From the NCBI GenBank assembly GCA_964247055.1, contig OZ176054.1, forward strand, positions 10,354,001 through 10,418,000: a stretch of 64,000 nucleotides of DNA, given 5' to 3'. Numbering within the stretch: position 1 is the first letter of the stretch; every line of letters begins with the position of its first letter. Origin of the DNA: Paragordius varius. Lineage: Eukaryota > Nematomorpha. Of the stretch, positions 14,216 to 24,289 are shown one piece after another. Under the pieces are notes generated by a model. It was not told the DNA's origin and did no database searches. It worked only from the letters and a program-made list of their open reading frames with translations. A program made the position numbers and the translations under genes.

Positions 14216-15018
14216 CATACATCAATGTTATATATTAAATTTTAATAATATTTTAAACATATTTATTTACATTTTTCTCTTATATATATATGTATTAGGA
14301 TGTTATTTCAACGTTTGGAATACCATTTTGGTGCAAAGTTCGAAACGTAAGATTATTTTTATATATAATTCTACCGTGTCTAATATAAAAAATAATTTTT
14401 TTGGATTTTCAGGAGGATACTTTGGAAGATATAAAGGGACGGATTAGGAAAATGCTTGATGTGCCCATGAAAGAATTCGAAAAATATAAATTTTACATTG
14501 TTTCACAAGTAAATAAGTTTTTTTTTCATTCATTGCTTTTTGATTTAATCTCCGCATATTTTCCATATTATATTATTGATTGATTTAATAAATGATTGTT
14601 TAAATGAATATTTAGGGCCGAACTAATGAGGTATCTAGTGAATGGCGCATTATTCTTAACGATTTGAAATTAGTCAAAGATGGTATGTTTCATTTATGCT
14701 TATATTAGATGAAAATATTATTCTATTGGCTTTTGGTTGTTTTAAGGTTAATTTACATACCTATATATTATTCATATAATTATTTTATAATAAGCTTAAA
14801 AAGTATAATTTTCAAACCTTTTTAAATTATGATTTACGAACACCACCCTTTGTTTTACTAAAACATATATAAACCAATAACATTTTGCAAAAATATATAA
14901 ATTATTATGCTATACTCAATATTTTGTTATAGTTTGGATTGGTATTGAACATGCTAACAAACAAGCCAAAATGGTCCGATCTAATTACATGGAAAAACCG
15001 ATTAAAATATTAAATTAG
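159..15018 (+). CDS. USP7: USP7 (HAUSP) C-terminal part, multi-exon, 5' end outside window
   Basis: Ubiquitin-specific protease 7. The window starts at the end of its catalytic domain and covers the ubiquitin-like (HUBL) domains to the stop. Exons I can place with consistent GT-AG sites and phases: 159-228, 486-546, 917-987, 1528-1591, 1877-1975, 2662 to about 2767, 6141-6208, 7741-7901, 8940-9039, 9127-9194, 9870-9975, 10474-10639, 11976-12162, 13003-13112, 13475-13719, 14299-14346, 14413-14508, 14616-14682, 14933-15018. Landmarks recalled from the human protein include LVERLREEQ (human LVERLQEEK), KKEAHLYYNID, KPNDPGF (PNDPGF), LMHGDIIIFQ (LMDGDIIVFQ), STFGIPF (GTFGIPF), KEFEKYKF (KEFEKFKF) and the terminal EKPIKILN (EKAIKIHN). 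The stop is at 15016-15018, so the C terminus is native. About 30 residues between exons 2662 and 6141 are unplaced; 2857-2915 is only a weak candidate. Two Asn/Ser-rich insertions (in exons 11976 and 13475) lengthen the HUBL region. Introns hold a LINE, fold-back elements and tandem duplications. Confidence 0.93.
2000..2178. mobile_element. MITE, family A (CAGT-type ends), copy 1
   Basis: An imperfect inverted repeat in an intron of USP7. The left arm reads TTATTTCACACTATAGTAGG and then a GTGTATGG motif; the right arm carries the complements around 2105-2165. There are two closely similar elements at 12716-12902 and 51194-51349, so this is a dispersed family. It has no open frame. The tip of this copy is merged with an AT microsatellite, so the ends are approximate. 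Confidence 0.6.
3801..5380 (-). mobile_element. 5'-truncated non-LTR retrotransposon (LINE)
   Basis: Inserted in reverse orientation to USP7 and flanked by a 14-bp target-site duplication (TTTTAAATTAAAAT). Reading on the minus strand, the reverse transcriptase begins around 5330 with PIYKGKGDRLNPDSYRPI. It shows FIDLEKAFDS and, after frame breaks, the intact 332-codon frame 3961-4959 with LHQGSLLSPFLF and the catalytic YADD. The C-terminal tail continues in another frame to about 3810 (DAQDRCSWRKSIRR). There is no endonuclease, so the copy is 5'-truncated. At least two frame breaks make it dead overall. The inserted length is 1580 bp. Confidence 0.85.
3961..4959 (-). CDS. LINE reverse transcriptase fragment with embedded PHD-like zinc finger
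   Basis: 332 codons of the reverse transcriptase palm and thumb plus C-terminal region of the LINE at 3801-5380. Motifs in order: LHQGSLLSPFLF (about residues 32-43), YADDLVLMANS (about 64-74, catalytic Asp pair), then a Cys/His cluster PCSICNKEV...IQCLKCKKWVHKKC...FICSNC (about 115-160), then FTYLGDIISAGG. The zinc-finger insertion between the YADD block and the thumb is a known trait of some invertebrate LINE families, and a second copy occurs in the LINE at 32141-33250. The start codon is only the first Met of an open stretch, because the true polypeptide would have begun upstream. It is the longest uninterrupted reading frame in the window. Confidence 0.85.
   Translation of the reverse strand: MVILIMALYTECKAQVATSVGHSDSLSINSGLHQGSLLSPFLFITIMDEISKPLEQGLPYNILYADDLVLMANSEVQLKTNLARWKERLEMFGLKVNVSKTKLMNDNNKYNPIKWPCSICNKEVKTNAIQCLKCKKWVHKKCSQLKSLKLHHDFICSNCTTPNPTKPPQSVRNEEPFETVQSFTYLGDIISAGGGLEPTINNRIKNAWSKYHQLKSIINNKYISFKSKSTMYTTTIRPVLIYATEAIALTKTNSLKLQQVERRILKTILYATNPNLYNYNNKFDPYTVLQMTPLIDCLRTNNLRFAGHVHRRPHESWLYRTDGQFFYKFAKS
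6346..6620. mobile_element. Fold-back element family C, degenerate copy
   Basis: Opens with TATACCATTTACCGTTCAAC and closes around 6545-6620 with TTCGAATTGTTTAAGGGT and TAATTGTTCGAGGGGC. The interior contains the family's conserved stretch around AACACATAATTTATTTTTA. It lies in a USP7 intron, is shortened and diverged, and has no open frame. Confidence 0.55.
7885..8475 (+). repeat. Four-copy tandem repeat copying an exon end and its splice donor
   Basis: Units start with CCCATACATT at 7885, 8049, 8189 and 8331, giving periods of about 164, 140 and 142 bp, with a last unit of about 145 bp. The first 17 bases of unit 1 are the 3' end of the USP7 exon 7741-7901, followed by its GT donor. Units 2 and 4 repeat both the exon end and the donor exactly (CATTATTTCAAGTATTT), and unit 3 has two differences there. 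All later units lie in the intron, so each carries a potential decoy donor. Confidence 0.85.
11058..11985 (+). repeat. Perfect 464-bp tandem duplication spanning an intron/exon junction
   Basis: The sequence from about 11058 to 11521 is repeated without a difference that I can see at 11522-11985 (constant offset 464). Each unit carries a degenerate MITE-like inverted repeat (in copy 1 about 11277-11455, GGCTTATTCACAT to ATGTGAATAATCC) and ends with the splice acceptor TTTTTTTTCAAAG followed by the first bases of the USP7 exon 11976-12162. Only the second acceptor leads into open coding sequence; use of the first (exon from 11512) runs quickly into a stop. A shorter duplication of about 60 bp precedes it (10990-11085). 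Perfect identity means a very recent event or an assembly artefact. Confidence 0.9.
12395..12615. mobile_element. Fold-back element family C, degenerate copy
   Basis: The right arm at 12530-12615 shows the family signature: ATATTAGCCCAAAAACACG, then TTTATTTTTAGGGTCAAATT and TTGAATAATTCGAGGGTT. The left arm near 12395-12415 (CTTCAACAATCCAAAATCAC) is heavily diverged. It lies in the USP7 intron between exons 11976-12162 and 13003-13112. Confidence 0.45.
12716..12902. mobile_element. MITE, family A, copy with TA target duplication
   Basis: Starts CAGTATGGATTTTAATGGTA directly after TA and ends in the imperfect complement ...ATTAAAATGGATATTG before TA. Internally it has GTGTATGG on the left and CCATACACTACTGTG on the right. 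TA target duplication plus CAGT-type tips are hallmarks of the Tc1/mariner superfamily; a non-autonomous derivative is inferred. It lies in a USP7 intron and has no coding frame. Confidence 0.7.
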
Positions 15019-15559
15019 AAATTTTTTAAGACTATTGTGGTTTATAAACGACAAATATAACAATAATACATTTGTGTAAAATTCTCTGTTAGAAAAAAAT
15101 TTAAACCATTATATTTTAATTAATTTCCTAATTTTAATTTCCAACAAACAAATGACACATGTATACATTTATTCGGTTAGAATTATTTTAAGAGAGTACT
15201 GATAAGGATTTTTAAATAATAGCATTTCATATATTTTAAAGTTTAATTTGACCGTTCTTAAGGCTATTAATTTAATTTATCTGTCCTAAAGCTTATCCTG
15301 GAGTTTTTATTACATAAGTTATTATGACTGAAATAACTGGTAATCTATCTATAAAAATGCTTGCTTAAATAGATGGAATAACATATTTCATATAATATAA
15401 AGTATAAGAAATTTTTTACAAAATTTTAACTACATTTCTATCCTTTTTATGCTGTTTATATATGTACGCATACCCATCTTCATACATATTATGATATCAT
15501 AGTAATAAATTTGTAACTTTGTTGATATATTAAAATTATGATAATAATTAACTAGCGTA
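15019..15559. other. USP7 3' flank, no further gene seen
   Basis: AT-rich sequence after the USP7 stop. It should contain the 3' UTR and polyadenylation site, but I could not single out a convincing signal among many A-rich runs. No exon or repeat recognised. Confidence 0.4.
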
Positions 15560-16960
15560 AATCTCGTGCTGCTACGCAGCCCAAAGGAAGTCCGCAGGGG
15601 GGGCTATATGAAAAAAGGATCAATAAAATGATTCATATATGCGGATTATTTCGAAACATTATTTAATAGCTATGATCTCATAGAATTTCCTAAACGTTGC
15701 ATTCATACCAATATATTGTTTACTGGTGTAAAGACCCTAAATTGACGACTAACGGAAAAAAACCGCTATACCATAATTTTTACCTTTTTATGGTTATTAT
15801 TTAAAGCCTTTACTGAACTCGTATGGCTTCTTTTTTTAAAATTAGCTCCAAAGCCACGCCATTTTTGTATGGCGTCTCGGTTTTAAACCGGTTAACCCCT
15901 ACCCATAGGCCTATATGGAAAAAGCGCTAAGTTAAATTTTTTTTATAGGGAAAATATTTGGAATCATCTTTGAGACCATCGTCTCATGGTTTATATAAAA
16001 AAATACCTCACTAAATAATCGTTATATGATAGCGTTTTTTGGGCATAAAGACCCCAAATTAACGGCTAATATAACAAGGAATTTTTACCTAGTTCAGGGT
16101 AATATTTCGAACTTTAAATGAGCTCAGATGGCATAAGTTTTTTGTGAAATAGTTCCAAAACAACGTAATTTCTATATAGTGGCGTGGTTTTTGGCGGGTA
16201 GTTTCTTACCCAAGACTGATACAAAAAAAGCAAAAATTTTTGCCTTTTTGCGGACAGTAACTGGAATCATTATTGATTCCATATGCTCTCATTAGTTTTT
16301 GGAAAAATTGCCTCAAATTTAAAATATCATTTTATGGTGGCGAATTTTTCAGGGCGTGAAGGGCCTAGTTAACGGCTAATTTTAAAAAACCGCCGATCTA
16401 AATTTTTGCCTTGTTACGGGTAATATTTTGAGCTGTTATTGAACTCGTAAGGCCTGAAAGGTTTTTTGAAATTTGCCCCAAAAGCACAACGCTTGAACTA
16501 AAATTTTTGCCTTTTAACAGGGAATACCTGGAATCCTTAATGATTTTTTACGGTCTCATACTTTGGGCGAAAAATAGTTTCAAAAAATTATTTTTGTGGC
16601 ATTAGTTTTTTGAAAAAAGTGGCATTTTACGGGGGTAGCGGGTAAAAATAGGGCCTAAATTACAAAAGCGAGCCCACTATGTTCGGCGCAATCGAAAATA
16701 AGTAAAAAAAAATCATATTTGAAATCGAGTTCTATACGTTTTCGGGAAAATTGTCTCAAAGATGCGATTTTTATGGACTTCTGTTTTCAAAAAAACCGTT
16801 TTTTACACGGGGTGGACCCGAACTGGAGGCCTAATTCAAAAAAGGGCGAAGTTATTGTCGGGGCATTCATGAATGATTTTTTTGATATTTGGATTTGAAT
16901 GGGTCTACCGATTTTCCGGAAACAGATCACAAAGCCACCACTTTCCATTTTTATAAATAT
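15560..16960. repeat. Degenerate satellite-like tandem array, GC-richer than surroundings
   Basis: Diverged units recur at roughly 150-165 bp and appear to alternate in two types (about 310 bp per pair). One landmark is TAAAGACCC..AAATT..CGGCTAA near 15730, 16055 and 16353. The other is a 'TTTTTACC/TTTTTGCC ... GGGTAATATTT ... GAACTCGTA' block near 15780, 16085 and 16400, alternating with '...GGAAT..TTTGGAATCAT' near 15950, 16245 and 16510. The stretch is clearly less AT-rich than its flanks and has no convincing reading frame. It lies between the convergent 3' ends of USP7 and SPHK. Confidence 0.6.
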
Positions 16961-18284
16961 ATAGATTACTCCTGCAAATTTCAAAACCATATCATATCTA
17001 ATATTTAAATTGTGTCATTTTTCCGAATTAATTTGTGGTTGCTCTAACCATAAACGGTCATAGAATTATGATTGACTAAGTCTTTTTTAATAAATTTGCT
17101 ATCTATACCTTTTATTTAATAGTATTATAAATAAATAATTTTACACCTTATTTGATAGAATTTTTATGGATGACCTTATAAATGAAAGTAATCATAGAGT
17201 AATACAACAATAAAATAAGCTTTGCTCAATTCCATTTTTGATATATTAAATTTTTCCAATTAACACCAACGTCCAAATTAATTTTAATGTGTACTTGATT
17301 TAAAATAGGTAAATCCATATATAATTGTTTAAATTAATCAAATTTGAAAACTCTGTTAAAAACAAATTACTCATAATGGATAAAACGTTAGGAAATATTT
17401 TTGCCACACAATGTAGTTATTAATTGCGGCTTTTCTCTACTGATAGGCCTAGCGAAGTTCAAAAAGAATTGTACTTTTAAAATAATCAATTTATTTATCA
17501 TGGTGTGCCAAATTTAAGGACAAAATATAGTTTCGTATTTTCAGATAAAAATTCAATACATAATCCGAAATAATTGGATGTTACATTACATGTAGGGAAA
17601 ATATACTCAGAAAATAATTTTAAACAGTCAGCTGTTTTTAAGAATTTTAGTTATAAAAAGTTTATCTATGATTCAAAATGGCCTAACTTTGTAAATCAAT
17701 AGATAAATATAAGAGCATTATTTTTGAACCAGTTTCGACATTTATAATATAATCCGTTTTAAATGCAAAAAGGAAATTTATTAACATTAGCCAATAGTAT
17801 TTAGTTATTTGTATGTGAGGTAATTAAATTTAAATAAAGCAGTAAAAAAGCTTAATTTTTGCATATTAGCTTCTTAGTTACTAAATTAAAAACATGGACC
17901 CGTTTCGGTCGAGATGGCAAAAAATATAAGTGTGTTTAATCAAATTAATCGCAAAAATTTTATTTTAAATGTAAAAATAAGCTTATAAACTTTAAAAGGT
18001 AGTTTTTTTTTGATTATCTATATTTTGTTATAAACAACTAAAGATATTGGGAAAGGTATAATTTACATGTTAAATATGGTAAAGAATTTTACATTTTTAT
18101 CCATTAAAAAATAAAATTATATATAATAATATAGATTAATAATAATCTGGATTATAGAGCGTTGCTCTATATTATTTTACCAAATTATATTAATTATAAT
18201 AACAATTTATTGCATAATTTTTATGAGAAAATATAAATAATATATGATTTAAACTTAATTGCTTTGTTATAAATGTTAAATTTT

Positions 18285-18327
<43 letters not shown>

Positions 18328-18342
18328 ATAAAGATTGTGTGC

Positions 18343-18379
<37 letters not shown>

Positions 18380-18480
18380 TTGGATATATACTGTAAAAAG
18401 TTTTGCATTGCAGAATAAAATGCCAAAAAAACATTTCATGATTTATGAAAACAATGAGGTAAATGTATATAGAAATATTT
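16961..18480. other. AT-rich intergenic stretch with AT microsatellites
   Basis: No gene or exon seen. Two (AT)n runs lie at about 18289-18323 and 18343-18373. The region is the 3' flank of the minus-strand SPHK gene and should hold its polyadenylation site. Confidence 0.5.
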
Positions 18481-18500
18481 AAGTAATAATAAAATTATAT

Positions 18501-21500
18501 TTAAGCCAAAATTCTAGCTAATCCAGGTAAGATCTCAACCTTAAAGGAACAACAGGGGTGTGCTTCCCCATCTATTGTCATCCAGGATGTAGGTTGCTTA
18601 TTTTGCTCTCCTTTTATAATTGCATCGTTTTTACGATTGAAACCATTTATTAGTGTGTGATCATATCTTTCTTGCAATTCAAAACTCGAACTTGATAAAT
18701 CATATTTTTGATTTTCAATTTTTGATTGGTTGTTTGGTGACAACACATTTTGTAACTTACAAGTATTTATCTGTGGTTGGACAATATCAGATTCGTCTAT
18801 TGCTTGCGATGAGGCATTTTGATCATCATGAGTTGTGAATTGAGCGATATTGTTTCCATTTGCTGTAATGTTAAAATTTGACCTTAATCTCCATTTCAAT
18901 TTTGATCGATTGTGTGGTATTGAGTTTTTACTACTATTATTAGTGCAACAAAATAATTGAGATAAAAGCTGTCGTATTCGAGTAAGATTACGTTTAAGTA
19001 GGCCAATCATTGGATCAGCGGACGACAAATGTGGTGTTAATGAGCAAAAATTTGGCGTGGAAGACGACGTTTTTACTTTAGTTTTTTGTTGTGAAGTAAA
19101 AAATTTGGTGAAATCATTCATCATAATACTTTCATTATCTTTATTATTGCTATTACGTGGTGTAATTGGATGAATTGTTACAATGTTTGAATCATGAGGT
19201 GATAAAATGCACATTTTGTGGTTGAGGTAGGCTTTAGGTTCAACCATAACACTTTGAACTGCTTGTGTAAACCGGTATCGAGAATCGATTGCATCAATAG
19301 ATATACGGTTAAATAGGTAATCTCTCATCTATATTTATATATATAGACAAATATTTTTTATTAAAAACAAACATACTTTTTTAAACCTTAGTTTTTCTTA
19401 TATAGAGTAATTTACACTTGGAAATATAAAATACAAAAGCTATAATTACAAAAAAATAAGATTTAAAAAATATGGTTGTCTTTTAGAAAAAAAATATTTG
19501 TCTTTATATTTTCACGTTTTTCCGTATAATTTCAACTTTTACTGTAAATGCCGATATAAAAATATTTCATTAAGCTAATACCTATGTTTAATTTTTTAAT
19601 TATTCATCTTTTCGCACATATTCAATACAAAAATGAAAAATTTTGTTTTGCAGGTAGTTTTTAATATGTCATATGATAGAAAGCAAGCCAGGTAAAACAA
19701 CATTGTTGTTAATATGAGTAAAAAATACTTGTAAGTATCATTTTAATATTTGTTAACACCAATGAACTCAAGGTTAAATAACGATATATAAAAACTTGCG
19801 GCTATATTAATATATAACACAATAGCATGAAATATAAAAATGTTAAGTAACTAAAATTATGGTTTGTATTAGTCATTCAATAATAATAAGGTTCTTTTGA
19901 ATAATTTGATGCAAACATCAACAAAGTTAATGATAAATTTACTATTAATGATTTTTCATTAGAAACATCTATCTCTTTCGAATATAATGAAAATATAAAA
20001 TTTAAAAAATTAAAATTATAAAAACATTAGTTTTACTTGTGACTTTTTAACACCATGTTTCAAGATACATAAATGACAATGACCATCATTCAATTTGGCT
20101 TCGGGAGTTACTGCGAAATCTTGACTTATGTATGGTAAATTAGAAACATACAAAGCCACAAATAAATTGTTTTCATTTATATGAAGTCTATTGCTATGTT
20201 GCATACTATTACACATTTTATCGAGCGCTTTTTTGGTAACACCATTGGAAAAAGATTCAACATTTGATGTTTGCATCTCAATATTCTCAGTAGTTTTCAT
20301 ATATTCCACAAGCATGGTAGGATTTGTAGCTGGACAGTATTTGACCGTACCCGTATAGTAACGTAAATCTAGCGTTTAGGAAATAATAATCAAAATATTT
20401 ATTACAGTCATGTATCCCTTATTTTATCAAAAATTTATTTTTTTTTCGTTAAATGGGCATAAATATTTGGTAAAGAATGGAAAAAACAGAGCTCTATAGT
20501 ATCAACTATATCATTATCATATTCATCAAAAAAGTATAAGAATTATCATAAAGCTCTTGTTTTTTCTTTTTTACCAAATATTTATATACATTAAAAGAAA
20601 AAAATAAATTTTTGATAAATAATGGATACATGACTGTACATAACTCCCATAAAATTTATTACATTGAACATATCCAATGGAATTTAAAATTTAAGGAAAA
20701 ATAAATTTATTATATCCTAAGATGTAAATATTTATAACGGAAAAGATTGTTTTTTAATTTTCTTCAACACAGAAAACAATATGAAAGATTAAAAATAGGT
20801 TTAAATTTTGACCGATTCAAAATATCTTTATTAGCATTTATACCAATGATCTTATCTATCGTTAAAAAAAGAAATAAAAAAACTTTTTCTTTCGCTAAAA
20901 TACATGTAACAAATAGCGCAAATTCCCAAGATACTTAATTATGCCACTGTCAATATCCCATAAAGTCTCAAAAGTAGCAAATATATGTTTAGTAACTATA
21001 TAACAAACTTAATAAGTAGAATTCCAAAATACCATATAAAAATGTTAAAAATGAAAACAAAAAGATTGAAATAAAAAGGCTCAATATATACTACTTTGTA
21101 TTCGCCAAAATCCGTGTAATAAATATCGCAAGCTTCCCATATACCTATGTATTTCACTCTCGATATCAACATCGGCTATTAGACCCCAGGAAACACCTAA
21201 GATGGCGTATGATATGGTACCATCTTGCAATGTAACTCGAAGAATATCAAGAGATTTCAGTTCACCAAACAATGCGTGTTTAATGCAATTGCTAATAAAT
21301 GTTTTGGGTGTATATGTGCTAAAGAGTTTAGAATATTTTTATAATTGGAGAAAAACAATTAGCTAAAAGACAAAAGAATATTCTTTAAATAATTTTTAAA
21401 TATAATTCATAATTCCAAAAATTGCTAATTTATTTAATAATATATTTAAATAACTTCACTCAAAAAGTATGGTTTTTAAAAAAAGTTTGTCGTTTATTTT

Positions 21501-21977
21501 TTAAGTCTGATAATTTTATTTTTACTGTAAAACAGAATACCTATATTCATGACATATAGATCTATGTAAAGCGTTTCCTGTACCACCGGGGATGACAGCA
21601 AGAGGAATTTTTATAGCAGATTCCCAATTTTTGTGAGCCATAAATCCATTAATCGTCTAAAAATTATAAAATTTTGTAAATTAATCAATTTAAATAATTG
21701 AATCAAAATAAAAACTTACTTCATGGATCAGTCCATCTCCAGAGATAAGTATTATGCGATTATACTTTCCAATTAAAATATTTTTTGCAATATCTAAGGC
21801 ATGGTTTGGCCTATCTCTCAATAATATAAAGCAAAAAATCTTACTTGTCAAAACAACTTCATAATTTAAATTGCTTTTTAATAGCTGAGGTAATAGATAT
21901 TTTTTATATATTTCTAGCCCCTGTTTCTTTCCACTTTTGGGGTTTATAAGGATTAAGTAACTTTTTTGAAAATCCAT
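18501..21977 (-). CDS. SPHK: Sphingosine kinase (diacylglycerol-kinase catalytic fold)
   Basis: Phosphorylates sphingosine to sphingosine 1-phosphate. Exons on the minus strand: 21977-21845, 21814-21720, 21656-21541, 21318-21095, 20368-20037, 19328-18501, giving 575 residues. Conserved blocks: LILINPKSGKKQG (about residues 7-19, nucleotide loop), ISGDGLIHE (SGDG motif), AVIPGGTGNAL (GGTGN loop), SWGLIADVDIESE (SphK WGFIADVDLESE), DGHCHLCILK and the C-terminal TIDGEA...LPGLARILA (SphK TVDGE...HPGLA). Exon 1 and exon 2 are separated by a 30-nt GT-AG sequence (21815-21844); removing it yields LTNRPNHA, which matches SphK LTERRNHA, whereas reading through inserts hydrophobic residues. A polar linker of about 200 residues sits before the last block, as in SPHK2-type enzymes. 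The ATG at 21977 fits the family, but an upstream exon cannot be excluded. Confidence 0.93.
20405..20636. mobile_element. MITE, family B (CAGTCATGTATCC ends), copy 1
   Basis: 232 bp, flanked by TA on both sides. The left end CAGTCATGTATCCCTTATTT and right end GGATACATGACTG are complementary, and arm homology continues inward (TTTGGTAAAGAATGGAAAAA against TTTTTTACCAAATATTT). It lies in the SPHK intron between exons 21318-21095 and 20368-20037. A second copy is at 22807-23003. TA duplication and CAGT tips suggest a Tc1/mariner-type parent. Confidence 0.85.
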
Positions 21978-22640
21978 CTAGCTAACCTCCTATCCATCAC
22001 ATGATAGTCATTTAAATTTATGATATAATTTATAACACATGCTGAAAAATAAAATGAATTGATCTTATGCGCATACATCTTCACAAAAACAAAAAATGGT
22101 TTAATTCATATTTTTTGTGCTAAAATAAAACATTTACTTTGAAGATTACAAGAAACTCAATAAATGTGGGCAGATTAAACAGTGAACAATCGGACCTACT
22201 AAAATTGTTTTGATAAATATGGTTATTTTGATAAAGATATAAGGATATAATGGCTTTTAATCTTTAATTATGCAAAAATATAAAAAAACCTCTTAAAACA
22301 GGATTTTAAAAATTTATTATAAATATTATCCTAATTATATAAATAATAAGGCTAAATAGTTAGATTATATTTGATAAGGATTTAAAATAGACTCGGGTAA
22401 AAGAATTTACATTAGCTAAACTAACTAATACTCGAGAGTAATAAATAATTCTATATATCCTATATGGCGAAAAAAATGCTGTAATAATATTAGTAAATTT
22501 AATTTAAGCAAAATTTTGATGAAGTGAGTTCTTTTTTATTTAAGCATAGAAACGGTTTCCATTTACGATAATTCTAAACATTTGTATCCCCACATTTTGA
22601 TTAAAAAATGTGTTCGACTTTAATCTACACGTATTTTGTT
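21978..22640. other. 5' flank of SPHK
   Basis: No exon recognised. TTAGCTAG abuts the start ATG on the minus strand and could be a splice acceptor for an upstream leader exon. The promoter of SPHK should be here or further upstream; no TATA box stands out against the AT background. Confidence 0.35.
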
Positions 22641-24245
22641 TAACAGAATATAACACATTCATTTATGTCATTTGATTCAAATTGAGGTCGTTGAGGACAA
22701 CAAGCCTGTTAAATCTAATGGTTTAAATAGGACCATGACAAAAGATTAATTTTTATAACAGTGGTGCCCCTAATAAAAAAAATTAATCCAAAAAACTTAA
22801 TAAATACAGTCATGGATTTTTTTTATCAAAAATTTAGTTTTTTCGCTAAATGGGTATAAATATTTGGTAAAGAATGAAAAAACAAGAGCGCTCTGGTATT
22901 AACAATATCATATTCATAGTATAAGAATTGCTATAAACCTCCTGTTTTTTCCATTTACCAAATATTTAAACTCACCAAAAAAAAAATAAGGGATACATGA
23001 CTGTACTTAATTATGGATGAACCTCAAAAAAATTTAGTCAACATGACATATGTGCAACTAATTATTATAATAAAAGATAAACCAATTTTCTGTTTTTATC
23101 AATCTTATATATGATTTAACACTTAGATACAACTATTTTAGTCCATCGATTCAAATTGGGTGGTTGGATACCTTATGCCTGATTAAAATTAAATACTTTA
23201 AAAAATATAGAAGGAATCGAAACATGGCAAAATTTTGCACTTATATAACATTAATAAACCGAATAAAATATTTATTCAAAAATACTTGATAGTACTTATT
23301 TTAACACTTGGATACAACACATTCATTTTGGTCCTTGATTCAAAATAGGGTAGTTGGACATCTCAGGCCTGACTTTAAAATTTATGCTAGGATCAGAAAC
23401 TATGGCAAAATTTTGTACATATATAACATTAATAAACCGAAATATATAAAAAACTTTTTCCAAATACTTGATACTACTTATTTCAAGGAAACTCAAAAGT
23501 AAAAATTTAGTCAACAAAATTGTATAATATAAAATAAACCGCTTTTAATATTTATATGAATGTTAGATGAGATTTATATAGGCGCATATCATTATTTATG
23601 TCACAAATGATATAGTGAAAATTATGCAGTTTTTGTCATTATTTAAAACTTTTTATATTACAAAAGGTTATGTTAAAATATAGAATAATAAAAAAAATAG
23701 TAAATGAACACGATATTTTGCAAAAGTTACAAAACAAAAATGGCGTCGAAAAAACGAAATTTTATTTTTTAGCTTATTTATATAATTTTTATTTGAATAG
23801 AAGCATAAATTTAAATTAGGACTTCCTACAGTAACTTTATTAAAATTTTTGTTTTAGTTTAGCCTGTTTAGATACCCCAAATAATCGAAGTGTTAATAAA
23901 AAAATTCGCTTTTAGCTTTAAAATTAAATAAACACAATATACAAAAAAATGTAAAATAAAAATGGCGTCGAAGTAATTTGATGACAGTTTTTTAAAACTT
24001 AATTTAATTAGATACTTTCGGCTAATTATATAATTATTAGTTTAAAAGCAAAACTTTTAAAATTGTTTCTTTACGTAGTTTTTTATATTAACTGAAAATT
24101 TGTCTAAAGTCACTAGATACTCCAATTTGAATCGGAAAAAAATTATATAGACTCTAATTAGACTATAAATTATTGCAAAATTTTAGGTTATTATAAATGT
24201 TCAGCATCCAATTACATAGAAAAATTATTTAAATAGCTCAGTTTT
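22640..24245. repeat. Dispersed repeat family D with internal 186-bp tandem copies
   Basis: Two adjacent copies of about 186 bp start at 23114 and 23300 (TTTAACACTTGGATACAAC ... GGCAAAATTTTG ... ATATAACATTAATAAACCG). Blocks with AAAATGGCGTCGAA follow at about 23738 and 23960. The same blocks recur in the fold-back element at 42260-43345, so this is a mobile or satellite-like family. No reading frame survives. A family B MITE is inserted at 22807-23003. Confidence 0.55.
22807..23003. mobile_element. MITE, family B, copy 2
   Basis: 197 bp between TA dinucleotides, from CAGTCATGGATTTTTTTTAT to AGGGATACATGACTG. The interior shares AATATTTGGTAAAGAATGAA and CCATTTACCAAATATTTAAA with the copy at 20405-20636, with a short internal deletion. 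Confidence 0.85.
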
Positions 24246-24289
24246 AATCCGTTTATTTCAGTGGTTCCCAAGGGGCAACCCAGGCCCAA

